Assembly: GCA_022495995.1 (NCBI GenBank)
Contig: JAFEMH010006972.1
Span: 1-64,000, forward strand
From: Adenophora triphylla var. japonica
Taxonomy: Eukaryota > Streptophyta > Magnoliopsida > Asterales > Campanulaceae
Length of the DNA stretch: 64,000 nucleotides
Direction of reading: 5' to 3'
The notes below the pieces were generated by a model that had not been told where the DNA came from, did not search any database, and saw only the letters and a program-made list of their open reading frames with translations. Each line of letters starts with the position of its first letter. The first letter of the stretch is position 1. Made by a program: the position numbers and the translations under genes. Shown piece by piece: positions 22,282-34,781 of this stretch.

Positions 22282-23786
22282 ATGGAGAAGCCCGTCAGAT
22301 TGCAAAGGGGAAAGCGAGACCGTTTTCTTTCCGATCTTCAATCTTGGGTGAAACACAACTTTCAATTTCACAAGGGGCTGCTTGATTCTTCTTTCAAGAT
22401 CAAGTCTTTATGGCATTTGAGGGATCTCTCGCCCGATTGGGACCTTTTGAGAGCAGCAACAAGGTTTTGGGACGTCCGGAGACACGTTTACTGCTTTTCT
22501 TACAACGAGATTGTCCCAACGCATGAAGACTTCCGAGCCTTGATTGGGGGTCCCGAAATTGAGGCTATATCTATTCCTCTGATTGAAGACGTGCCGGTGG
22601 CGGCAAAGCTTGCATCTTTTCTGCAGATTTCTCTGGGAGAGGCTGAGGGGATGATGATAGCCCCGGACAGATTGACCTTCTCGATATCCCTGCAGGTTTG
22701 GGTCTCCGGCTATGGCTGCGACCACGGTAGCTATGGATGCCTTTATTCTCTCGCATATTTTCTACTCTGTTCACCGCCGAGTCCGTGGGGATCTGCCATG
22801 GTGGTCTCTTGGACATGGTCGAGACTCGTAGAGATGGGAAGGACATCGTCCCACCGGTTTTGGGAGAAACATTGCATGGCATTGACAGATGGCTAGTGGA
22901 GACCATTTCATGAGGTTCCGGAGTCCAAATTTGCGCTGACTTTATGGCTGCAGGAGAGGCTCGGGGCTTTGCTAGGGGCTTTGCCGACTCAGTGCCCTTG
23001 GGTGATTTCTCGGAGAGGTGCACCAAGGCAACAAGACCAGGATAGCTGGGAGCTGATGATGGCTAGGCTATCCACTTCGGACATCCGTTGGTGGGTACCT
23101 CACCGGAGGTTGCATCAGAGGATATTTCAGAGTCCTATATAGTGAGGGTTCCAGTGGTTCTCGCCGGTCGTCCTTCTACATACCCCGCTTGGTATCCAGC
23201 ATTGGGGCCTTACAGAGCCGTTGGCGATTGGGAGGACATCCGTACCACGGAGGTGATGCCATTGGATATGAGGGATCCAAAGCCTTCTCATTCTTCTCGA
23301 GGGCTTGGACATACACCGCTTTCCCACCTGTGGCTATCTTCAGAGCAGGAAGAGCACTATCTTGACCACCGTCTACTTGGACTGTACGAGAGGGAAATGG
23401 GAGCGACTCAGGTCATTCTGGGAGAGAGACGTCAGCTTTATCGGGCCGACCACGACTCGAGTAGGACTCGAGGAGACCGAGGCTAAGGCGAGTCACCATA
23501 ACCAGCCTGGGTGACTCCGATCGTAGATATGGAGGCTCGATACAAGAGATTTTCCGAGGTCGCTCCTTTGACTGAGGCTCAGAGGGAGGAAGTGCGGACT
23601 CGTGCTCGTGTAGAAAAGGCACTTATTGACACGGGTTTAGTGGAGGCTCCAGTGAGGATACTGGAGATCGGAATGAGGGATACCGACATTATAGAGAAGA
23701 AGAGAAAGAAAACTCGACGGGGTCGAGGAAAAGGGAAGAAGACCAAAGAAGACTCAAATAATGACGACCGACGTATCTTTTCTTAG
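22282..23786 (+). pseudogene. Second antisense gene remains, similar to plant retroelement ORFs
   Basis: Begins MEKPVRLQRGKRDRF at 22282 and continues with WDLLRAATRFWDVRRHVYCF and THEDFRALIGG, the wording of a plant family (DUF7745-like by memory) often found in Ogre-type elements. The frame shifts near 22695 and again near 22900-23040; recognisable coding continues to a lysine/arginine-rich end and TAG at 23784-23786. It lies 3' of the plant-mobile-domain remains on the same strand. The family name is tentative. Confidence 0.55.
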
Positions 23787-24380
23787 GATTCCCTTATTGC
23801 CATTTTGCAAACACATTAGTTTATTTAGGCATTTTTTGTATTTTAGATCTTTGTAGCAGGTTAGCAGAGTCAAGAGTAGACCGTGCTTGAACTCATCAAG
23901 AAGTTTTTAACTTGTAATGAACAAGAAATATTATCTTAGAAATTAATCAAGACACATTTTATGGAAATTCAAATGTCTTATTGCTTGGGACCCGTTTTAT
24001 GAAAACTGGAATGTCCTTTATTTTTATTTATTGTTTAGGACGCACTTCATGGAAGCTTGATTGCCCTTTTTTATTGTTTAGACCGAACCATAAATGGCTG
24101 CCTACGTTCCCCTTTTACAAGAAAGACTAAGGGGCTCAGGTCTTCGTAGTTCATTCTGGTGAACTATTTTTTCATGTGCAACCCTGTTTTTTGCCTAGAC
24201 CACCCTTTTTAGGGTTTTCAGCTTAGCTGGGCATTACTCTTTTTGTACTAAAATTTTTTTTCTTTTTTCTTTTTTTTTTTTTTATGTGCAACCCCGTCTT
24301 TGCCTAGACCGCCCTTTTTGGGGTTTTCACTTAGCCGGGTATTACTCTTTTTGCACTTTTTTTTTTTTTTTTTTTTTTTT
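23787..24380. repeat. Spacer at convergent 3' ends, with stem-loops, tandem duplication and T tracts
   Basis: Lies between the stop of the plus-strand gene (23786) and the stop of minus-strand pol (24381-24383). At 23949-24066 three units have arms AAGACA/TGTCTT, GGAC/GTCC and AGGAC/GCCCT around loops that share TTTATGGAA or TTCATGGAA. A unit of about 109 bp starting ATGTGCAACCC repeats at about 24175 and 24283. Each copy ends in a long T tract; the second (24357-24382) abuts the pol stop codon, so on the pol strand the stop is followed at once by about 24 A residues. Confidence 0.7.
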
Positions 24381-27300
24381 TTAGACATAGTATCTTCTCG
24401 AGCTTATCACCGTTGACTCGGGTGGACAAAGGGATTGCCGTCCAGGTCCGCAAGCTTCACGGCTCCTCCCGATAGTATCTTCTCGCACCACATACGGCCG
24501 ATCCAAACGGGTTCCCATTTTCCTGTGGGGTTGTCTCTCGGTAGGGGCTTCACTTTCAACACTAAGTCACCCTCTTTGATGTCTCTGGCTTCGACCTTTT
24601 GTCAAACGCTCCGGCCATTCGCCTCCGGTAGGCTCGGGTGTGTTCCATGGCTTTTAGCCTTCTCTCATCAAGGTGGCCAATTCATCATGCCGGCCGCGCA
24701 ACCATTCTACTTCGTTGACACCGTTTTCCAGAGGACCCTTAATGACGGGATTTCCAACTCCACCGGTAACACCGCTTCCATCCCGTAGGCTAGAGCAAAA
24801 GGAGTTTCTCCCGTAGCCGTTCCGACAGACGTTCAGAGCCCTGCAGTGCCAAGTGCCTTTTCGGGCCAATCACGACCACGGGTGGCCATTTTCCTGATGA
24901 TCCGTTTCGAGCGTCTTGTTAGCAAACTTTCCATGGCTCCGTTAGTCCGAGGTCCGTACGGGACGACTTATGGCGAGTGATTCCGAACTCGACAGTAACC
25001 TATCGCAGCCCCTTCAAAGTGCGACCCATTATCGGAAATGATCTCATTGGGCACCCCATATCTGCACATTATGTTTTCTTTGATGAATCGGGCCACTTTT
25101 CTCGAAGTGAGGACCTTGTAGGACTTGGCCTCTACCCACTGGGTGAAGTAGTCAATGGCTACTAGCACAAATTCGTGTCCATTGCTTCCCGCCGGGCTAT
25201 CTTCCCTATCACATCAATACCCCAAGTTGCAAACGGCCAAGGAGTCGTCATGCAAGACATGTGTCATGAGGCGGAGATGGTTGAGGTTGGCAAACCGCCG
25301 GCACTTGTCGCATGCTCTGAACGTGCCGGACACTCGCTTCCATGGAAATCCAAGAGTAACCCATTCCGAGGATGACTTGCATCAGTGGCTCGCATTCATA
25401 TGAGGACCGCAGTGGACCATTGTGGACTTCGGCCATCAACTCTTTGGCCCTTTCTTGAGTGACGCATAAGAGGAGTGGTCCTTGATACCGCTTCTTGTAC
25501 AGGTGCTTCCTAGAATGACATAATGGGAGGCCAACCTTTTCAAGGCTTGCAAGCTCTTGGCTCGATACCTTCTTTCGGTCTACCTTCTTCGTCTCTCGAA
25601 AGCCGACTCTCCATCTTTGAGGAACTCGGTAAATTTGATTGTACCAGGGTTCCTTTATAGGCTCGGTCCCGTGTCTACTTCACAAATGTATACCGGGATT
25701 CTCTTCTACCCACTCTAAGGGTTTTATGGCTTTTCCTCGTGGATCTCTACCAATGAGGCTAGAGTAGCTAGGGCATCTCGCGAACTGTTTCTTTTCCCTT
25801 GGCAAGTAGTGGAAAGTCACTTCTCCGAACCGTCCAAATAACTCCTCCATACGGGTATGATACCGTCACAGATTAGCAGTGGTCCACAGCCTTCCATTTG
25901 TTGGAAACCTAGTTGATGATCGTGGCCGAGTCTCCATAAACTTCGAGCTCCTTGACATTCCTTTCTAAGGCAAATTCTCCAAACCAAAGCAATGCAAGCT
26001 TCGTACTCTGCGACATTGTTCGTGGCAGGAAGTTCAACTTGAGGGCTATTGGCGTGTGCTCATCTTTCGGATCGACCAAAGAGCATCCCGACGCCATTTC
26101 CTCTTTTGTTAGCGGCTCCATCAAAGAATAATCGCCACCGGTTCTCGGCTCAACCACGAAGATTCCTTCATCTCGGGAATTGGGGTTCGTGCCCACGGTC
26201 CTCATTATCGGGAAAATTTGCCAGGTGGTCTGACAATGCTTGGCCTTTGATGGCTTGGTCACATAGTTGATGTCGTACTCTGCTAAGAAGAAGGACCACT
26301 TTGCTAGACGCATCGATAGGGAAGGCTTATCAAAGATGTATTTGGTGGGGTCCATTTTCGAGACCAAATTTACAGGTGGGCTTCGCATATAATGCTTCAA
26401 CTTGCCGACTACCTGCACTGCCTCCCGCATGTGTCTTTTCACATGCCGAGTAATTGAGCTCACTTCCCGCAGCCTTCCGGCCGACAAAGTAAATGGCGTT
26501 TCTACCCGAGAGTCTTTCTTCTCCCGAGCAAGCATAGCCCCAACTCGCCGTATCGCTGACAAAGGAGATAGAGCAGAAGAGGTTTCGTCTATGCTGGGGA
26601 CATAGTACCGGAGGATGTACTAAGTACGCCTTGATCTGATCGAAAGCATCCTGGCATTCTTCGGTCCATTCTGTGTCTACATTCTTCTTCATGAGCTTGA
26701 AGATGGGCTCGCACATAGTGGTCAACTGATTGACGAAACGGCCGATGTACCAAGCAGCTTTTCCCATAAAGCTTTTGACTGTCCTGGGTTTGAGGTGGCC
26801 TCATGTCCATAATGGATTTGATCTTTCGGGGTCAACTTCGATACCTCGCTCCGCGACCATATACCCAAGCACTTTTCCCTTGTCACTCCGAAGGTGCATT
26901 TAGCGGTGGTTTAGTCTCATGAAATGTTGTCTCGCCTCTCAAAGAACTTTCGCAGTCAACAAAGTGCCGCCCATCCTCGCCTTTGGAGTGAATTATCATG
27001 TCGTCTACGTAGACCTCAATCTCCTTGTGGATCATGTCATGGAAAAGCGCGGTCGCCGCCCTCGATAAGTAGCCCCTGACGTTCTTAAGCCCAAATGGCA
27101 TCACCGTATAACAAGCAAGTTCCCACGGTGTGGTGAAGGCTATCTTTTCTTGGTCTTCTTCGGCCATCTTGATCCGGGTTGTAGCCTCGCAAAGCCATCA
27201 ACGAAGGATTTGACTTCGTAGTCAAGTGTGGAGTCCACCAGATGCTCTATGTTTGGCAAAGGGTAATCGTCCTTGGGGCCGGCCTTGTTTAGATCTCGGA

Positions 27301-28900
27301 AATCCACACAAAGAGCCGCACCTTCCCATCGGCTTTGGTTACGGTCACAATATTGGACAACCATGTCTGATATTCGATGACTCGATGAATCTTACCCGCA
27401 GAGCTTCTCAATCTCTTCTTTGACCTGTAGAGACCATTCTAGCTTGATCTTCCTCGCTCGCTTTACCGGCTTAGCATCCGGTGCTAGAGGGATCCTCGTG
27501 CTCTACTATTGAACCGCCTAGCCCCTAAGATATCCTTGTACGACCACGCGAAGACGTCCATGTATTCTCCGAGCAGATCAACCGCCTATCCCGTTCAACC
27601 CCCCGGAAGAAGTTTCCAATCTCGTGTCTCTTTAGGTTCCTCGACAAGCACCCAAGTTCACACTTATCAAAACCTCCTCGGCACTGGGCCCGGTTTTCCT
27701 CTTTTTCTCGTAACCCGCTTAAAGATTTCTTTAATGTATTGTTCATTTAGTGTGTTTGCATCTTGTTCAAATGATTCATTATTAAATGTTGTTAAGTTTT
27801 GAGTTAATTTATCATTTGTTAAGTTGGCAATAAGAGGATACTCGTAAAGATCCGTCATTTCATTCAAAATAAGGGGAAAGATGACATCAATTACATTTTC
27901 ATAATCCTCAAAGGCGTGAGGCCTTCTGGATGACTCGTAGGACTGAATTCAAAGATTCCCGACTCAACCGTATAGACGACAGGGTGTTTGACACGACCGG
28001 GTTGAGAAGGACGGGGTACCAATCCAAGCTCCGCGATCATTTGCCGTCGCCGGCTATCGGCCCCGAGAACGCCTCCCAATTCTTCAACGGCATCTCTCGT
28101 CTTAGTTACCAAAGTGCGGGGATCAAAAGGATTTTCACCACCGTCTCCAATTACGGCAACTATCTCATCATCTCGAGCCGAAGTCGATCAAATCTGGGAT
28201 CTCGTATTTCTTCGTCAAACAATTCTTGCAAACCCCACTCACCGGCCTTTACTACTGCGGCCTTCTATCCGCGATCTTCTAAGAGCTAACTCGAAGGCGG
28301 AGAAGTCCATTATCCTGGATGCCGACTCTTTGACACCGGCCGGGTTTCCTTTGAAGACATACTCGCTCGAACGGTAGTGGTAGCCCCAGTGGAATGCCGG
28401 CAAGTCAAGGAACATTCTTTTGAACAGGATTGGGCCGGCTTTCCCCTCACTTTCTCAAGGTTTTCCGTAAGGGTTTTTCGCAAGGAGATCTCGGGCGATC
28501 ACTTTCATCGTATTGTGTCCCGCCTTTTGTAAAGTAATAGGTCGAGACAAACTGTAAGGGTGGAGATGGACCTCCTTTGCCTTGTTTTCCCGGAACCGTA
28601 CCTTTAGCTTTTCTCGTCATCCCGAGAGTTCGGTTTGTACCCCAAGCCGTATCTCGGTAGTCCTGTCCTTTACATCAATGATGGTATTGCGACCCTCGGA
28701 GTCTTCTACCCAATCCAAGTCCCTAAGATAACCCATTTTCTCATCATTCTCATGGCAGTGAGGGATTTTATCTAAGTAGTGGTGAGGTCGCATGCAACAC
28801 ACTTGTGCTTTGGAAGAAGCTACGGAGAACTTGGCCAATGCCAACCCTTCATCATCATGCTTGATTTCCAATATCGGGATATCTCCAAAGATCGGGTTCC
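24381..28900 (-). pseudogene. Ogre-like pol remains: RT, RNase H pair, integrase
   Basis: Leftward from about 27430: reverse transcriptase (VDFRDLNKAGPKDDYPLP, VMPFGLKN, YVDDMI near 27010), RNase H (near 26760-26500), second archaeal-type RNase H (near 26130-25910), integrase core with AIDYFTQWVEAK and SDNGSHFEG near 25160-25000 and its C-terminal domain down to the stop at 24381-24383. Nearly every domain is split by frameshifts and stops. The stretch 27430-28900 holds more diverged coding sequence between protease and reverse transcriptase. Confidence 0.88.
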
Positions 28901-31257
28901 TTCTACCGTGACACTGCCTCCGTAAATGGTGGTGATAGTACCATCATTTGACTCGAAATTTGACGACCGGTGCAAAGTAGAGGCTACCCCATTTATCTCG
29001 GTGGATCCAAGGCCGTCTCAAGCAGAAAGCAAGAATGAAATCGGAATATCAATTACTTGAAAATCAACGTCCATGGCCTTTTTCCGAACCACAACTTGAG
29101 AGTAGCAATCCCCAAAACCGATCGTGCAAAGGGAGCTCATAGGCCTTAATAGTCCGACTAGAAGGCTTCAAATCGGTTGGTTTCAGTCCAATAAGTCCAT
29201 CATCTTGGCCGGCAGACATTTATTATTGCACCCTCCATCGACTCAATACCCGTGGCAATCGACGCTCTTCTAACTCGGATCGTGATGTAAAGAGGTTCGT
29301 TATGACTAGCCCCATACTTTGGCGGTGTCCAAGTCGCCGAAGGTAATGATGTTTCCGTAATGGATACTTCCAATCATTTGGACGACCTCATCTCGGGGTG
29401 ACATCTATGGGCACCATAGTCTTGGCCAAACTTTCTTCTAGCTTCAACTTACGAGGGTAATGAAGAGGTTAACAGGACCACAAGGAGATATTGGCACAGG
29501 TACATTTCAACTGAGTCAACACTGGATCTTCTTTGTCGAGTCCGGTTTTTCTCGTCTCCCGGCTTATAAGGCCTCTTATCTGTCTTCTAGCTCAGAGACG
29601 GCATTCCTTTTGTCACCCTAGGCTGCTCAATACTCATCTGTCCAGACCTAGTCATCACATAGACATTAGATTTTTCCGGGTCATTATTCCTACTGGAGGA
29701 TTCTGTTAGCTCTTTCAAAGTCAGAGGCGGGCTCTTGCTGGCGCATGGCCAATTCTGCTGATTAATCTGATTGACAGCGCTGCTAGAGGCATAGGCGGCT
29801 TCCCGAATCTGATCCCAGGTTACCGGCTTTCTGACATTTCTGAGTTCTGACTCTCTAATTGGCTTAGCAATTGGCTGGTTTCAGCTTCACCTTCTCTGTT
29901 TAGAGCCTTCACAGTCTCATTCAAACTTTTCAAAGTCAGCATGCAACAAGAGTTATCACTTTCGGGGTTTGGAGCCTGGCGAATGGCTTTCTCATCCGGA
30001 CCTAAAAATTTTTTCAACAGAGTGGGATCACATTCCTCATCACTGTCAAGCATGTCCCTTCTTTCTCTAGGGGTCAGCCTTCTGACGGCATCTTTGACGT
30101 TGGCCAAACACTTTACGAAGTGGGAAATTCCATCATCAATAAGGATTTCTCGGGGTCAAACCTCATGGCGGGTTCCTGTTCTTTCTTGTCGGGAAGGTTT
30201 TAAGGCTTTTTGGCTTCCGGGCTAACCACTCCTCTCTTTTGTTCCTTAGGCACTTCGACTGTGTCTTTATCAATATCACTACAGTAACTCTCGTGGGAAC
30301 TTTCGTCTTGACTTTGATGACCAATGAGGGCAAAAGCAGGTCGGGATACTTGACGCCATATAAGAGGTATCTTGGACTCCTCCTCTGACTTGGGAATTAC
30401 CAAGAAAACATCGTTGTCATCATAGGACATAAGGGGGACTGGGGTCGCCTAGAGACTTAAGACCCTTTCCAGGGCATCCATACACTCTTCTTCAGACCAG
30501 GTTCAAGGAGTGACTATTAACACCGTAACAGAGTCTACTCTTCCCGATGAGAGTTTGGCTTCAGCGACGCTTACGTGTTCCAGATCGGCGGGCGGAGCCC
30601 ACTTCCCTCTTTCAGCTAAAGCTTCGATCAAGTTCCTCCATTCACCGACCAAGTCTTTGTAAGGAGTATTGAACTCTAGGATGTAGGATTCATACGCTGC
30701 CTCATCTAAGCTAGCATCTTTTCCCTTTTCCGAGCCTTCACACAGGCTGCAAATACACTTTGAAGTGATTCCATCCCCTATTCCAGTGCAGCTGGTTTTC
30801 CACCTCACCTTGCTCTCCAAGTTTCATTTCGATCGACTCCAAGTTCATTCCTTCTGCGAGCTGTCATCATCAGCTGTAAATCCACCCATTCTGTTCTCAT
30901 TTCCATGACTCTTCACTTTGCCACCGTCATCGAGAGATAGGCAAATTCACGGGCGTTGATAAAATTAGAGAGGTCGGGTGGCCTTTGGAATTCCAAGGTA
31001 AGGGAAATTTGGCTTAGGTGAGAGGAGCAATGATACGGAAAGGCGCATGGTGGGATAGCTGTGTCGAAGTTAGGACTTATCTGAGGGAGAGAGGGTGTAG
31101 GGACCCTGATGACTTGGGATATTGGGAAAGATTGAAAAGGGACAACCTTTGGCAATGGATCATATGAGGATGGAGGAGGGTATTGGCTATAGGCTAGCTC
31201 TTCTTCCCTAATCATCTGGTTACCCAAACCAGTACTGTTCTCTGTCAAATCGGCCAT
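28900..31257 (-). pseudogene. Probable gag and protease region of the Ogre-like element
   Basis: Fragments of open frame on the pol strand. Near 29300-29000 the wording RVRRAS...INVCRP and LETALDPPR resembles decayed Tat protease and its following GRPWIH region. Upstream fragments at 30107-29820 (acidic, DSDEECDPTLLKKFLGPDEK), 30430-30200, 30820-30503 and 31257-30913 (starting MADLTENSTG, proline-rich) lie where gag should be, but I do not recognise a gag domain. Frameshifts are frequent. Confidence 0.5.
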
Positions 31258-32986
31258 TCTGACTCTTTGAGGCTGACAAACCGAGGATTACGGTGATGCA
31301 TGCGAGAATTGCGCTAACAAGTCGGCGGCCGGTGTTCTCACCCACTTCTTTCTCGCTGCGGGAAAGGGATAGGAAAGGTTTAGACTCGGGGTAGGTGTTT
31401 AGGCTGAAGGCTCAGGCAATATGCAAATTAGAATCTTCCAGTTTACTTAAAACAGTGTCTTTTATTAATATCTATTTGGTTGGAAAAGGGAATTTGCCCT
31501 TCTTTTTCGCAACTACTCTAGATCCTGGATCAGTGGGTTCCGTCACTACGTCTATAAGCCCCTCGTATTCCACCTGTATTTCGACCTCCCGGGGTGGGGC
31601 GGCCCGGGCGAGGGTCACATAGGGCACGCGGATCCCAGCCCGGCCAAGGAGTAAAGAACGCTCCTAACGGGTCTAGCGGGTCATAGGACCTTTTAACGCA
31701 CGAGAGATGCGGATTATAGTCAAGGCAATACCGGGAAAGTCTTGTCTTTCTGCCTTAACGAAATTTTGGCAGAGTTTCGCTTGAGCCAATGACGTTTTGA
31801 CTTTCGATAATGTCCGAGAAGATAATAGGCATGGGTCGGGCGGTAAAAGGCGGATGACACAGTGTCACATTGAACTTCGTTGCATACGCAGTGCGTGAGT
31901 CAGAATCGAAGTCAATGCCGGGTCAAGATCTTGCCAATTTTTCCTTGTCGGAATTTTGGCAGAGCTTCGCTTGAGCGAAAGATCTTTTGATTTGTTGGCA
32001 AAGACTTGGTCTCGACTCTTACGCATTCCGTGCGGGTCAAGGTCAAAGTCAATATCGGAGTCAAGATCCTACCAATTTTTCCTTGTCGGAATTTTGGCAG
32101 AGTTCCGCTCGAGCGAAAATCTTGGCTTCCGTTATGAACTAAGGCTTGACCTTTACAAGGGTATGCAACTGGGCTATATGACATGGACTAGACCAAAAAC
32201 CAACCAAAAGTCACGGTTTTTTTTGAAACGTGTGACACGGACTGTGCATTGGTCGACACTGGCTGCCATGGGGAGGTTGGAATGATTCCGTGCGCGCCCG
32301 GGAGCATCGTAAGGCTGTCCGTGACTGCAACTGGAACCACCCCGGGTTTGAAGGACGTGCGTGCAAAGTGTACAGGATATATCAGGTGCGCGTAGTGTGC
32401 GGTCTCCTAGAAATGTTCCTTTTTGAGTTAAAACATAGATTTTCATAAATGTGTTTTAAAGGAATGATTTTTGGGACGGGGAAAATGCAGCACGTAAGCA
32501 CGTAAATTTTCTGGGAGCCCCAGTCAGTCATGGAGTTGAGTAGCCCCAAGCTGCTAGGACTGCCATATTAACCATGATTTTCCTGGTGGAATTGCCACTG
32601 AGGTCGCCCGGTCAGAATCCAAGGAGGATAAAGCCGTACGACTGCATGGATCAATTTTCCATGTTCCACTCCTTTGCTATTTTTCGGGTTGTTTCCCGTT
32701 CGAAGTATGCACAGATTCCAAGATGCAAATGATGCAATGCAAGGTAAAGCAAGCATGATTAATGAAATCAGCGATGGGAGTCTAACCCGCTCAAAGGGAA
32801 AAGCTTTCTTTTATTTTTTCAATTTTTTTTTTCGAAAAGGGATACTGGTACCTGGGATTGTTAAACCACCGGTTATCCCAAGCCCCGGGTTAGGGAGCGA
32901 TACAGGAAGGTTAAGTGGTTTCCACCTATATACCTAGTATCGATTTTTTTTTTGTTTTGAAAATAAAGCTTTTCTCCTTTGGGATG
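31258..32986. repeat. 5' leader of the Ogre-like element with dispersed direct repeats
   Basis: Between the 5' LTR and gag. A phrase containing TTTTGGCAGAG then TTCGCTTGAGC (or TCCGCTCGAGC) occurs at about 31766, 31954 and 32092, each time after a CCTTGTCGGAA- or CCTTAACGAAA-like box. It gives three repeats 140-190 bp apart. No gene recognised. Confidence 0.6.
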
Positions 32987-33004
32987 TCCCCAGCGGAGTC
33001 GCCA
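32987..33004 (-). other. Primer-binding site of the Ogre-like element
   Basis: On the minus strand TGGCGACTCCGCTGGGGA begins three bases after the 5' LTR end. TGG is the expected complement of tRNA CCA. I recall tRNA-Arg being used by Ogre elements, but did not check this. Confidence 0.75.
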
Positions 33005-33007
33005 GAC

Positions 33008-34776
33008 TGTGAATGTGTGCCCCAAATTTTGTGTATTGGAAATTCACGCGAGTTTGAAGACATCCGGTTTAATTTGAAAAACGGAGTCGCCACGCCATTT
33101 TCATTACCTCAAAACTTTGAAAAAAAGGTTTTATGGGTTCGGAGGTTAAGTTACCCCTTGGGAAGAACGGATCTTCGTTCACCCAAGGTGCCTTGCCGGA
33201 GCAAGTCTCCCAAGATTTCATTAATCATGCTTGCTTGCGTGCTTTCTTGTGTGCATGTGTTTGAAAAATAAAGGGGGGGGATGTCCCAAGTTGTCTTTCG
33301 GACGTACAAACCATTTATTGGTTGTCGCTCGGGATTTCTTGGAATTTTATGTATTCGGGATTATGATCCCGTCCTCATCTTGGACTTGTGATCATTGCAT
33401 TTTTAACCTTGGGACTTTGCATGATCGAGAGAATGACTCCCTTTTATAGTCACAAAATGAGGTTCTTTAGGAAGGAATGTCTTTAGCCCATCAATCATAC
33501 ACTTTAAGACGGTCGAGCTCATATAGATGCTTCATACTCGTCTTAAGTGATAATCGGAGATATAGGGTTCAAGGTTGTCCCTTTCTAAAGAAATTATGAA
33601 ACCTTTTATGGAAGAAACGATGTAAAGATAGGATCTTTTACACCGGTCCATTCCAAGGTTGCTAATGGGGACATGGGGGAATGCATGTAAAAATGACATT
33701 TTTAGTGAAAAGATGACATTTTTGGGTTGCAAAGGATGCATTTGATTTAAAGAAGTGATCTTTATTTGCAAAGGATGCATAAAGACATGATTTTTATGCA
33801 AATGATGCATTTTTATGATGAAATTGGGATTTAAATATGCAAGGGATGCATGAAGATTGCATTTTTAAGAAGCAAGGGATGCTAATTTAGGATAAAGATA
33901 TGATCTTTAATGCAAAGGATGCTTGAAAAAGGATTTCATGTGCAAAGGATGCATTTTTATCATAAATATTGGATTTTTATATGCAAAGGATGCATGAAGG
34001 TGGCATTTTTATGTAAAAATAGGGTTTTTAGGTGCAAAGGATGCACCTTTGATTCAAAAGATTACATCTTTAATGGCAAGGGATGCCTAATGCATGCAAA
34101 GGGGGAAAGGGGGTATAAAGATATGATCTTTAGCTATGAATGCCAAGTCCCAATGCAAAGATAATAACAATATATGAAATGCAATGAGCAATTAAATCAT
34201 ATAGAGCAATTAGGATGCAAGATTAGGGAATGAGAGGTTACCAATGGTGGCCTCTTCTTCTTTGGGTGGAGCTAGGTGGAGGGACCAAATTCTAGATCTT
34301 CAAGGAGGAGGGAGGAGGCTTCTTGGCACCCTTTTGGCTTCCTAACTTCGCAGCATTTGCTTGTGTATAGTGTATTGTGTAATGGTTGATGATATTGTGT
34401 CTTGGTTGATGATATTGTGTATCTTGTTGATGATATTGTGTATAAAATGGGTAGAGGAGGGCTCTATTTATAGGCTTTCTGAAAATAGCTAATGAGGCCG
34501 TGCGGCTAGAGGTCCTTGGCTAATGCAGCCGTGCGGCATTATCCCTTGTGACTCAGCATGTTTCTAGAATCATGCAAGGTGGTAAATTCTAGAACATTTC
34601 CTAATTAAGAAAAACGTGTTTCTTAATTAGGAAGCTTCCCCTTCAGCCCTTAATTGTTTTGGAACAGTTCCGGAATATTTCCGGAACACTAGGAAGGTCC
34701 GGGGAATTACCGGAAAACTTACCGAAATTATCGAGAAATCTAACCGGAAAGCATGAGCCAGATTTGGGTACTTACA
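33008..34776 (-). repeat. 5' LTR of the Ogre-like element
   Basis: 1769 bp, partner of 15844-17606 with the same ends, TATA box (34464-34473, minus strand), internal repeats and paired GCCGTGCGGC boxes at 34497 and 34528. Confidence 0.94.
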
Positions 34777-34781
34777 ATAGC

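Larger units (their letters stand above)
15844..34776 (-). mobile_element. Large Ty3/gypsy Tat/Ogre-like retrotransposon
   Basis: 18.9 kb with LTRs at 15844-17606 and 33008-34776. Pol is on the minus strand, so the right LTR is 5'. Flanks are ATAAC (15839-15843) and ATAGC (34777-34781), a 5-bp target duplication with one change. WAK ectodomain coding sequence resumes on both sides. A primer-binding site (32987-33004) and a purine tract (17607-17616) are in the right places. Size, dual RNase H, long spacer regions, extra genes and tandem repeats between pol and the 3' LTR match the Ogre branch of Tat. The LTRs differ at a few percent or less by eye. All coding parts are broken. Confidence 0.94.
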
